The position numbers and the translations under genes were made by a program. From Anaerolineae bacterium (GTDB taxonomy: Bacteria > Chloroflexota > Anaerolineae > Aggregatilineales > Phototrophicaceae): a stretch of 38,395 nucleotides of DNA. This document shows, piece by piece, positions 30,921 through 38,395 of the stretch; within the stretch, counting starts at the first letter, position 1, and every line of letters starts with the position of its first letter. The notes under the pieces are model-generated. The model was not told where the DNA came from. It saw nothing but the letters and a program-made list of their open reading frames with translations, and ran no database searches. Where the stretch lies: the NCBI GenBank assembly GCA_016789005.1, contig JAEURA010000206.1, positions 1-38,395 on the forward strand, given 5' to 3'.

Positions 30921-32601
30921 TCGCAGCAAACGGGTGCTGGTGCAGGGTATCACCGGGCGGGAAGGTCTGGCGCGCACCCGCCTGATGCTGGATTACGGCA
31001 CGCCGGTGGTGGCGGGCGTTACGCCATCCAAGGGCGGGCAGACGGCGCTCGGCGTGCCGGTCTACAACACCGTCGGCGAAGCCTGCCAGGGGAGCGGTGG
31101 AATCGACATCAGCGTCCTGTTCGTGCCTGCGCCGCTGGTCAAAGGCGCTGCGGTCGAGGCGCTGGAGGCGGGAATCAAGCTGCTGGTCATCGTACCCGAC
31201 CGTGTGCCGCTCTACGACGTGCTGGAGATCGCCGCTGTCGCCAGCGCCAAAGGTGCGCACTTCATTGGTCCCAACACCCTCGGCGTGCTCAGCCCCGAAG
31301 CCGGCGTGCTCGGCATGATGGGCGGCAGCGCTGAAGCCATCCGCAGTTGGGCGGCGGCGGGACCGGTCGGCATCACCAGCCGCAGCGGCGGCATCACCAC
31401 CAGCATGGGCTACTACATCGCCAGGAGCGGCATCGGACTCTCGACCCTGGTCCACGTCGGCGGGGACTCGGTGGTGGGCACGACGCACGCCGACGTGCTG
31501 CGCCAGTTCCAGACCGACGCGCAGACCGAGCTGGTCGTCATGTTCGGCGAGATCGGTACTTCACAGGAAGAAGACGCCGCTGCGCTGATCGAGGCGGGCG
31601 CGTTCACCAAGCCGTTGATCGCCTACGTCGGCGGACGGGCAGCCAGGGAAGGGACGCGCTTCAGCCATGCCGGAGCCATCATCGAGGGCAACGTCGGAAC
31701 CTACGAGGGCAAGATCAAGCGGCTGCGCGAAGTTGGCGCGATCATCGCCGAATCGTTCGGTGACATCCCGCGGTTGGCGGCTGAAGCCCTCAAGCCCAGG
31801 TCCACCAGACCAGCCGCCGCCACTGCTGCGAAAGCCGAGGAGGAGGAGGGCGGTGCGTGGAAGACCGCCATCACCGAGATTCAGCCGAACGCCATCCGCC
31901 TGCGCGGGCATACGCTCGACAGCCTGATGGGATCGGTGACGTTTGGGCAAGCCATCTATCTGGCGCTGGTCGGCGACCTGCCCACGCCTCAGATGGGCAG
32001 GCTGATCGACGCCATCCTGGTCGCGTCGATTGATCACGGGGCGACGCCGCCCTCCACGCTGGCGGCGCGCACGGCAGCCAGCACCGGCGCGCCGTTCAAT
32101 GCGGCAGTCGCCGCCGGACTGCTGTCGATCAACCAGCATCACGGCGGCGCTATCGAGGACTGCATGCGCATGATTCAAGGTGCGCTGAAGGACCGGCAGG
32201 AGCGGAGTCTTTCGGTGGACGAAGCGGCGGCTGCTCTGGTGAAAAGCTACAAGGAGAACAAGAAGCGTCTGCCCGGCTTCGGGCATCGCATCCACACCGA
32301 CGACCCGCGCACCCGACGCCTGCTGGCGATTGCGCACGAGGAAGGCGTCGCCGGCGAGGCGGTCGCCATGGTCGAGGCGCTGGCGCGAGCGGTGGCACAG
32401 AGCGGCAAATCTCTGCCCGTCAACGTTGACGGGGCGATTGCCGCGCTGCTCCTCGAACTGAATATCGCGCCGGAGCTGGGTAACACCTTCTTCATGATGG
32501 CGCGGCTGCCAGGACTGGTCGCCCATGTCTATGAGGAGAAGACCCGTGAACGCCCCATGCGTGTGATCCACCCGACCCATCACATCTACGATGGCAAATG
32601 A
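30904..32601 (+). CDS. SucD-like ligase alpha subunit fused to a citryl-CoA lyase-type domain (AclA-like)
   Basis: This 565-residue protein joins two enzymes. Residues 1-295 are a SucD-type CoA-binding and ligase domain with VLVQGITGREG and GPNTLGVLSP. SHAGAI carries the phosphohistidine H255. Residues 300-320 are a charged linker (KAEEEEGG). Residues about 325-565 are a citrate-synthase-like fold: SIDHGATPPS (H379), QHHGGA (H412-H413), PGFGHRIH (H461) and PVNVDGA (D509), the expected catalytic His/His/Asp set. The same order occurs in ATP-citrate lyase, whose AclA is about 600 residues. With the SucC-like partner it would use ATP and CoA to activate citrate or a related hydroxy acid, then release acetyl-CoA and an oxo acid. 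The start at 30904 has GAGG upstream. The substrate is not certain to be citrate. Confidence 0.85.
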   Translation: MSILIDRSKRVLVQGITGREGLARTRLMLDYGTPVVAGVTPSKGGQTALGVPVYNTVGEACQGSGGIDISVLFVPAPLVKGAAVEALEAGIKLLVIVPDRVPLYDVLEIAAVASAKGAHFIGPNTLGVLSPEAGVLGMMGGSAEAIRSWAAAGPVGITSRSGGITTSMGYYIARSGIGLSTLVHVGGDSVVGTTHADVLRQFQTDAQTELVVMFGEIGTSQEEDAAALIEAGAFTKPLIAYVGGRAAREGTRFSHAGAIIEGNVGTYEGKIKRLREVGAIIAESFGDIPRLAAEALKPRSTRPAAATAAKAEEEEGGAWKTAITEIQPNAIRLRGHTLDSLMGSVTFGQAIYLALVGDLPTPQMGRLIDAILVASIDHGATPPSTLAARTAASTGAPFNAAVAAGLLSINQHHGGAIEDCMRMIQGALKDRQERSLSVDEAAAALVKSYKENKKRLPGFGHRIHTDDPRTRRLLAIAHEEGVAGEAVAMVEALARAVAQSGKSLPVNVDGAIAALLLELNIAPELGNTFFMMARLPGLVAHVYEEKTRERPMRVIHPTHHIYDGK

Positions 32602-32615
32602 CGAGAGGTGTGACG

Positions 32616-33533
32616 ATGCTGAAGCCGCTCTGCCTGCTGATCAGCCTTGGACTGGTGTTGGCGCTTGCCGGCGTATCGCTTGGACAGGAGGAAAGCATCA
32701 CCTTGCGCGAGTCGTTCTTTTCGGACACCCTCCACCGCGATTTTCGCTACAACATCATCCTGCCTGCCGGATATGATCAGTCCGGCGAACGCTACCCGGT
32801 GATCTATCTGCTGCACGGGCGCGGCGACACCGGCACAGCCTGGCTGAGGGTGCATGACACGCTTGATGCGCTGATCGCCTCCGGGGAGATCCCGCCGGTC
32901 ATCGCAGTCCTGCCTGATATGCCGTCCAGTTCGCGGGCGAGCTACTACGTCGATTCGCAATACACCGGGACGCTCTATCAGGCGGAGCAGGTCGAGACCG
33001 CCGTCATGCAGGACCTGATTCCGCACATCGACGCGACCTATCGTACGCGGACTGAACGGGACGGGCGCTTCGTCGGCGGCTATTCGATGGGCGCTTACGG
33101 AGCCATTCGCTGGACGATGGCGTATCCGCAGCGCTTCAGGGGCGCGCTCGTCCTCAGCCCGGCGGTCTATTTCCCACTGCCCCCGCGCGATTCCAGCACC
33201 CGCGAGTTCGGCGCGTTCGGTCGCGGCGACGTGCTGTTCGACGAGGACATCTACCAGAGTTTGAACTATCCGGCGCTGCTCGCGTCGGTGCAGGCGAGCG
33301 ATCTGCCCCTCAGCGCCTTCATCGCCGTCGGCGATGACGAGTGGCGCAACCCGAACTACGAGGAGCGGATGCACGATCTCGATATGGAAGCGCACATGTT
33401 CTTCAACCATGTGGTGCGCGTCCCCAACATCACTGCCGAACTGCGCGTCTACGACGGGGGACACGACTGGGATGTCTGGCGACCAGGGTTCATCGAGGGG
33501 ATGCGTTTCCTGCTGTCTTCTGGAAACGCCTGA
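32616..33533 (+). CDS. Secreted esterase, D/Ser-His alpha/beta hydrolase (PF00756-like)
   Basis: This 305-residue protein has a Sec signal peptide (MLKPLCLLISLGLVLALAG, cleavage near G23-Q24). The hydrolase has its nucleophile S157 in GYSMG, an acid at D240/D241 in VGDDEW, and H283 in GGHDWDVW. YPVIYLLHGRGDTGTAW supplies the oxyanion loop. The family includes feruloyl and acetyl-xylan type esterases and mycolyl transferases. The ATG at 32616 is preferred to that at 32598, because AGAGG lies 7 bases before it and because it begins the signal peptide. It is the last gene of the LacI-regulated operon and ends 9 bases before the convergent gene. It would split an ester bond outside the cell, freeing the compound that the importer takes up. 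Confidence 0.86.
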   Translation: MLKPLCLLISLGLVLALAGVSLGQEESITLRESFFSDTLHRDFRYNIILPAGYDQSGERYPVIYLLHGRGDTGTAWLRVHDTLDALIASGEIPPVIAVLPDMPSSSRASYYVDSQYTGTLYQAEQVETAVMQDLIPHIDATYRTRTERDGRFVGGYSMGAYGAIRWTMAYPQRFRGALVLSPAVYFPLPPRDSSTREFGAFGRGDVLFDEDIYQSLNYPALLASVQASDLPLSAFIAVGDDEWRNPNYEERMHDLDMEAHMFFNHVVRVPNITAELRVYDGGHDWDVWRPGFIEGMRFLLSSGNA

Positions 33534-33542
33534 TACCCCGAC

Positions 33543-36500
33543 TCAGCCGTTTTCCCCCGCCAGTCGTGCGATTTGCAGCAGGCAGTGCCGGAACCGCGTC
33601 TGCATTTCCGGGGCGAGCGCGCTTTCCTCGATCTGGGCGATGCGCTCGACATCGTGGATGGCGCGGATGATGCTGACCGGAATTTCCAGGTTGCCTTCGG
33701 TGAAGGAGTTCAGATACTCGACCGCGCTGATCAGGAAGTCGCGCATTTCGTCATCGGTGCGGGCGCTGCGGAAGAAACCCGCCAGGTTGGGCGAAAGCCG
33801 CGCCCCGCGCGCGGCGGACGGTCCAGCGCTGAGCGACCGGTTGGCGGTGGCGGCATACAGCGCTGTGCCCAGTTCGGCGAAGCTCTGCACGCGCTGGTAG
33901 ATCGACTTCTCGATCACGTCCCAGATCAGGGCCCGCCAGGCGTGGATTTGCTGCGGCACGGCGAGCAGGCGGGCGACCTCCGCGCGCCAGTCCTCGGCGA
34001 TGCGCCCGCTGACGCCTTCCAGCAGGACATCAAGGTCGGTATTGAACAGATCGCGCTGAAGCATGACCGCCAGATCGGGGCGCAGCGTCGGCAGCAGATC
34101 TACCATGAAGACCCGGTTGTTAAAGAAGTGGTTGACGTTGACGCCGTGACGGCGCAGCAGTTCCTGCTGGAACAGCGGCAGGTAACGCTGCATGGCTTCG
34201 TTGTCCTCGCGCAGGGCGACCAGCGCCGAGTTGCCCGCCGGGAACGCCGTCTCGATGGCGCGCAGGAACTGACCTTCGCGTTCCTGATAGATGCGCAGCG
34301 TGTGAAGGATTTCGTAGACCGGGAGCTGTGGCAGCAGCCTGTCGGCGATCATGCGCTCGCGTTCGGCTTCGCGGAACGACTTCTGGGCGAAGCGTTCCAA
34401 GGCGCGGAACAAGCCGGTGGTAAGCTGGCTGACGCCCAGGATGGTCGTCTGCGCCTGATTGTGGGCGATGGCGCGCAGCAGGCTGCCCTGCTTCGAAAGC
34501 GGGATGATCTCGGCGATATTCGCCAGGATGCGCTGACCGCGTTCTGCCCCGCTGCCCAGGGTGCGCCGGCTGGTCGGGCGATCTCGGAGCTGCGGGATTG
34601 AGCGCCCGATGAAATAGGAGATGAGGTGCAAGCCGACCACATCTTCGTCCCGCCCATACAGGATGTGACGGAAGCTGTCGGTCAGCTCGTCGAGGAAACC
34701 TTCGTAGAGCACGTCGCTGGAGCCGATCGTCAGCCGTTCAAGCTCCTGCGCGCTGCGACTGCGCGCCATCAGGCGGCTGTCGACCGACATTTCGGCGGCG
34801 CGAATCAGATCGTTGCGGTGAATCGTCTGCGCTGCCCGCACGTGGTGCAGCAGGTTGACCAGATCGCGCGCGGGCAGGGCGCGAATCTGCTCGGAGAGGT
34901 TGCTCTGGAACGTGCGCAGTTCCCCGCCCAGGAACACCCCTTGCAGCGGAGTGACGGCGTAGGCTGTGCTTCTGCGCGCCGCGCCGATCAGGTTGGCGCT
35001 GAAGCGCTGCCGTGCGTCCGGTGTGCTGCGGAAGGCTTTGACGCCCGCCACGTGCGAATAGTAGCCGCCCTGGCGCTGCATCGGCTCGCCGCTGCCCATC
35101 TTGACGCGCACCGCTTCGGCGCTGCCATGTTCGACCAGCCATGACTGGATATCGTACTTGGCTTTCTGGTACAGGAAGGCGCTGGTAGCCTGGCTGACCT
35201 GCTGGCTGAGATCCGACCCGGCGATGAACACCTCGGTCATGATCTCGGCGAAGCGCCCGCGCGCCGACCCGGTGGTCTGCCGGCTTTGCGCCGCATAATC
35301 CCACACCCGGTCGAGGTAGCTGCGGATGCCCTTGACCGACTTGATGTCCTCGAACAGCGGAATTAGCCAGATCGACGGCAGTTCGCAGCCAGGGTGATCG
35401 CGCCGCGCCTGTTCAAGCTGCGTGCGCATCTTGCGATCCAGGGAGACCAGCGCTTCCGGGTCAGTCGAAAGGCTGACTTGCAGCGCCAGCGCCATGCCGG
35501 GGTTGTTGTGCTTGCCTGCGATGATGTTCAGCTCGTGCAGGTTGTACACGGTCGTGTCGATGGCGAAGTGATCGCGCGCCGTGATCATCGACTGCTGGAT
35601 GCGCGGAGTGATGACCGACCGCTGCAAAATATCCTGATAGCCGACGACTTCGCGCAGCAGCGGTTCGGCTGTTCGCTGCGCCCGGATCGCCGGGATGAGC
35701 GCGTGCAGTTCTTTGCGCAGCCGACGGTTGAGCGCGAAGTAGTCGTCGAGCGTCTTGCGCCGTTCATGGCGCAGTTCGAGCATCTTCTGCTCGTAGCGGT
35801 CGTTGTGCTGAAACAACACGCGCGCCGGGTCGCGGCGCAGGCGCAGGCGCGTCGCCAGCCGTTCCAGCGTCGTCGTCTCGACCGAGTAGGGCAGGATGCC
35901 GCGATAACGCCGCTCAAGCTGGTGGGTGAGCTGCGTGATGGCGTCGAGGATGTCGGCGACGCGCTGGTTGCGCTGCTCCAGCCGGTTGAGTTCGGTCAGC
36001 AGTTCCGGGCTGACGGCAGCCGCCGGGTCGGCTTGACGGAGCAGCGCCAGGATGCGCGCCATCCGCCGCACGTTCTGCATCACCAGTGCGGCGAGCAGTT
36101 GATGCCCCTGCCCGGAGGGACGGCTGCTGCCATCCCAGTCGCTCCAGAACGACAGGAACGGCGTCAGGGTGGTATCGGAGAACAGCCCGGCGTAGTTTTC
36201 GCCTGCCTCCAGCGCTGCCAGATCGATCAGAATCTCGTCGGCTTCCTGACGCGAGGAGATGCTGACGCTGAGTCCCAGATACTCGCGCATCAGTTCGCGC
36301 TGTGCCGTCGCGATCTGGTCGGCGGCGACCGGCTTGCCGGCGATCAGCGCGGCGTTGATGGCGTCGAGCGCCATTTCCGCCTGAAGCGAGTACACCTGCG
36401 TCGGGTGGACGGTCCGGTCATAGGAGCGGCGCTGAAACTGACCCTGCCGCCGGCTGAGCGAGTCCTTCATGAACTCCTGAGTCAGCCGGTCGCTCAGCCA

Positions 36501-38395
36501 GCGTCCATTGTCGCCCTGCGCCCTGCGCATCAGTTCGTCGCTGATGAGCGCACGGTCGAGCAGGCGCGTGCGGAACACTGCCAGCCGTTCAGGCACATAC
36601 TGGCGGGTGAATTCACGCTGCAGGCGGGCGAGATCGAGCTGCGGCGCACGCATCAACTGCTGCCAGACCGCCGCTTCGTTCGCCCCTTCGAGGAGTCCCG
36701 CAGTGACGGCATCAAGGCGCTGGTTCAGTTCAGCAGCGCGATCATTGAGGCGCGGCGGAATGCGCCAGCGCGGTGTGCGGCGGTTGTAGCGGGCTTCTTC
36801 CTCGGCGATCAGCCGGTTGAGGTCGATCAGCAGGCGGCGCGTCTTGGTCAGCAGGACTTCTGCCCCATCTACCCCACCCAGCGTCAGGCGGAAGGTGGTG
36901 CGCCCGGTCTCGAAGCCCTTTTCGGTGCGGGCGAAGGTCGCCAGCGGCAGCAGCCCGATACCGCGCCGCGCCAGCGACGACGCCAGCCAGTCGAGCGACA
37001 GACCGGCGGGCAGCGTCTCGATTTGCAGCAGGGGGTACATGCTGCCCGTCGGCGGGATGATGGTCATGCGGTAGGGGTTGCGGTCGGGGGGCAGGTTCTC
37101 GACCGCCGTCAGCAGCGCGCGCGTGCGTTCGGCAAACAGGGCGTTGCGCAGGTGCCAGTAGACGCGCGCGGCGTACCGGCTGCTGCGATAAAACAGATAG
37201 GTGATGAGGACCGCCGCGATATTCGGCTGAATGTGATCGTTGATCGCCTCGAAGCGGGTGCGCAGGGCGCGGTCGCGGATTTCGACCACAGCCAGGCGCG
37301 CTCCTGCCAGACAGTCGGTCTTGGACATCGAATGCACGGTCAGCACGAGATCGGCTTTGGAGTCGGCGACCAGACCCAGGCGGACAAGTTCGGAGACGGT
37401 CTGGCGCACCGTCTTGATCTCCGGCAGATCATCGACCGCCGCGACGTTCTGATACGCCAGATCGTCAATCAGATAGATATCGTGTTCAAGGCAGAACAGG
37501 ATCAGCCGGTGCAGCGCTTCTTCCGCGAAGAAGCGTCCGGTGGCGTTGTGCGGGTTGTTGATGGCGACTGCGCCGCGCCGCGCCCAGCTGGGATCGCGGC
37601 GCAGCATTGCCTCCAGCCTGGCGATCATGGCGTCGGCATCGAGATCGAGCGCCGGTGTCAGCGGGACGGCGTGTACGACCGGGAAGCACTGCTCGTAAGA
37701 CCAGCTCAGGTCCGGGATCAGGACTTCGGTGATCCCGCAGTGGAAGCCGAGGATACCCAGCGCCGTGCGCGAGGAACCGCTGGTCACCAGACAGGCATCG
37801 GGCTGATACTGCGGTTGATGGCGAACGAAGGCGCTGAGGAAACTGCGCTGCAGGGCGCGGCTGGTCTCCGGTTCGTGAAGTGTGGCGATCAGCAGATCGA
37901 TCAGCTCGCGCGCGTCGAGCGAGGCGAAGGCGTCGAACAGGTGGCGGTCCCTGGACCCTTTGAGGCGCGTCGTGAAAGCCGCCGCCTGATCCTCCAGCGT
38001 GTGCAGCGTCCGGTCGAGCGCCGCAGCGCGGACGCTGATCAGCGTGTCCAACCGCTGGCTGACCGCCTCGGAAAGGCTCGGCAGGGCGGTTTCTCCCAGC
38101 CCGCCCAGTTCCAGCCCTTCGAACGTCGAGCGGGCTTGGGGCAGCGCGGAGCGGCTCGCCGCTGGCTTTGCCGCCGCCTGCTGATCGAGCAGCAGGCTGA
38201 GGAACTCGACCTCGGAGGCTGACGGCGTCCCTTTGAGGTTGAAATGCATGCTCTCGATTGCCGCCAGCAGATCGGCATTGCCGGCGACGAACACGGTGGA
38301 CAGGGTGTGCAGGCGCGGGGCGTAGATCGCCGGGGTGAGCAGGCGGATGACGCGCTGCACGAGCTTGGCTTCGCGCGCCAGCGATAGATGGTTGG
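33543..38395 (-). CDS. Very large protein: PLP aminotransferase fused to a PEP carboxylase-like region (5' end outside window)
   Basis: The frame is open from the right edge to the TGA at 33543, so more than 1,600 codons are present and the start is beyond the window. Numbering here begins at the GTG at 38360. Residues about 190-510 are a fold-type I PLP aminotransferase: TSGSSRTALG, NNPHNATGR (268-276), LIDDLAYQN with D299/D300, SMSKT with the PLP lysine K347, and R491. Residues about 540-1,605 are helical and carry scattered bacterial PEP carboxylase landmarks in order. These are HPTQ (652-655), WSDWDGSSRPS (739-749), PLFED (1001-1005, E1004), AGSD (1047-1050) and KMGSGEPMQRQGG. The last corresponds to the PEPC HGRGG loop but has lost its usual His and Arg. 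A PEPC plus transaminase could make aspartate from PEP. The first domain is firm; the second is a moderate inference. Confidence 0.75.
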   Translation of the reverse strand, partial: NHLSLAREAKLVQRVIRLLTPAIYAPRLHTLSTVFVAGNADLLAAIESMHFNLKGTPSASEVEFLSLLLDQQAAAKPAASRSALPQARSTFEGLELGGLGETALPSLSEAVSQRLDTLISVRAAALDRTLHTLEDQAAAFTTRLKGSRDRHLFDAFASLDARELIDLLIATLHEPETSRALQRSFLSAFVRHQPQYQPDACLVTSGSSRTALGILGFHCGITEVLIPDLSWSYEQCFPVVHAVPLTPALDLDADAMIARLEAMLRRDPSWARRGAVAINNPHNATGRFFAEEALHRLILFCLEHDIYLIDDLAYQNVAAVDDLPEIKTVRQTVSELVRLGLVADSKADLVLTVHSMSKTDCLAGARLAVVEIRDRALRTRFEAINDHIQPNIAAVLITYLFYRSSRYAARVYWHLRNALFAERTRALLTAVENLPPDRNPYRMTIIPPTGSMYPLLQIETLPAGLSLDWLASSLARRGIGLLPLATFARTEKGFETGRTTFRLTLGGVDGAEVLLTKTRRLLIDLNRLIAEEEARYNRRTPRWRIPPRLNDRAAELNQRLDAVTAGLLEGANEAAVWQQLMRAPQLDLARLQREFTRQYVPERLAVFRTRLLDRALISDELMRRAQGDNGRWLSDRLTQEFMKDSLSRRQGQFQRRSYDRTVHPTQVYSLQAEMALDAINAALIAGKPVAADQIATAQRELMREYLGLSVSISSRQEADEILIDLAALEAGENYAGLFSDTTLTPFLSFWSDWDGSSRPSGQGHQLLAALVMQNVRRMARILALLRQADPAAAVSPELLTELNRLEQRNQRVADILDAITQLTHQLERRYRGILPYSVETTTLERLATRLRLRRDPARVLFQHNDRYEQKMLELRHERRKTLDDYFALNRRLRKELHALIPAIRAQRTAEPLLREVVGYQDILQRSVITPRIQQSMITARDHFAIDTTVYNLHELNIIAGKHNNPGMALALQVSLSTDPEALVSLDRKMRTQLEQARRDHPGCELPSIWLIPLFEDIKSVKGIRSYLDRVWDYAAQSRQTTGSARGRFAEIMTEVFIAGSDLSQQVSQATSAFLYQKAKYDIQSWLVEHGSAEAVRVKMGSGEPMQRQGGYYSHVAGVKAFRSTPDARQRFSANLIGAARRSTAYAVTPLQGVFLGGELRTFQSNLSEQIRALPARDLVNLLHHVRAAQTIHRNDLIRAAEMSVDSRLMARSRSAQELERLTIGSSDVLYEGFLDELTDSFRHILYGRDEDVVGLHLISYFIGRSIPQLRDRPTSRRTLGSGAERGQRILANIAEIIPLSKQGSLLRAIAHNQAQTTILGVSQLTTGLFRALERFAQKSFREAERERMIADRLLPQLPVYEILHTLRIYQEREGQFLRAIETAFPAGNSALVALREDNEAMQRYLPLFQQELLRRHGVNVNHFFNNRVFMVDLLPTLRPDLAVMLQRDLFNTDLDVLLEGVSGRIAEDWRAEVARLLAVPQQIHAWRALIWDVIEKSIYQRVQSFAELGTALYAATANRSLSAGPSAARGARLSPNLAGFFRSARTDDEMRDFLISAVEYLNSFTEGNLEIPVSIIRAIHDVERIAQIEESALAPEMQTRFRHCLLQIARLAGENG

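Noticed and set aside
35394..38222. A 942-codon + strand frame antisense to the giant aminotransferase fusion
   Set aside because: It is a GC-rich shadow, full of Arg, Gln and His, with no domain, while the opposite strand has clear PLP motifs.

Overview
The window is GC-rich DNA (roughly 60-65% by eye) from what looks like a heterotrophic Chloroflexota bacterium (Anaerolineae-like). The lineage is an inference. It rests on the secreted protein with a proline/threonine linker, a thrombospondin-3 motif and an SH3b domain; the large SARP/STAND regulator; the density of CUT1 sugar importers without their own ATPases; and the many GH and sugar-acid genes. There is no rRNA, tRNA, phage, IS element or CRISPR array. 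The window is mostly carbohydrate-acquisition operons, and one gene is cut by each edge.

Region 1 (1-7175): a thu-like disaccharide operon on the + strand. It holds the end of a solute-binding protein, two CUT1 permeases, a Gfo/Idh/MocA oxidoreductase, a ThuA-family protein and a GH1 beta-glucosidase. A convergent GH63-type (alpha/alpha)6-barrel glycosidase follows on the - strand. Region 2 (7176-13203): a divergent promoter region with a LacI-type palindrome, a secreted TSP3/SH3b protein, a single-domain globin with a strong terminator, a small STAS-like protein, and a SARP-NB-ARC-TPR regulator. The regulator is cut in two by one in-frame TAA at a conserved Tyr position.

Region 3 (13302-19753, - strand): a sugar-acid operon with a FadR-type GntR regulator, a Tat-exported binding protein, a single-polypeptide MalF-MalG fusion permease, an enolase-superfamily acid-sugar dehydratase and an RraA-type aldolase. 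The GntR gene has a clear sigma70-like promoter with a palindrome over the start point.

Region 4 (19780-33533, + strand) is the most unusual. A LacI regulator lies between two near-identical palindromic operators. It precedes a tightly packed ten-gene operon: ADP-ribosylglycohydrolase (ADPRG) 1, binding protein, two permeases, ADPRG2, ADPRG3, ADPRG4, a SucC-like ligase with a fused 8-Cys ferredoxin domain, a SucD-citryl-CoA-lyase fusion and a secreted esterase. I read it as an uptake and catabolic pathway. A secreted esterase frees a substrate, the CUT1 importer takes it up, the ADPRG-fold enzymes cleave glycosidic bonds, and the ATP-citrate-lyase-like pair activates and cleaves a carboxylic acid with CoA. 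The substrate is unknown.

Region 5 (33543-38395, - strand): the 3' part of a very large gene of more than 1,600 codons. It joins a fold-type I PLP aminotransferase to a region that I read, from scattered motifs, as a diverged bacterial-type PEP carboxylase. Such a pairing would suggest aspartate formation from PEP, but part of the PEPC glycine loop is changed.

A feature common to the three importers: each has a strong GC-rich hairpin between the binding-protein gene and the permease gene, and none has an ATPase gene nearby.
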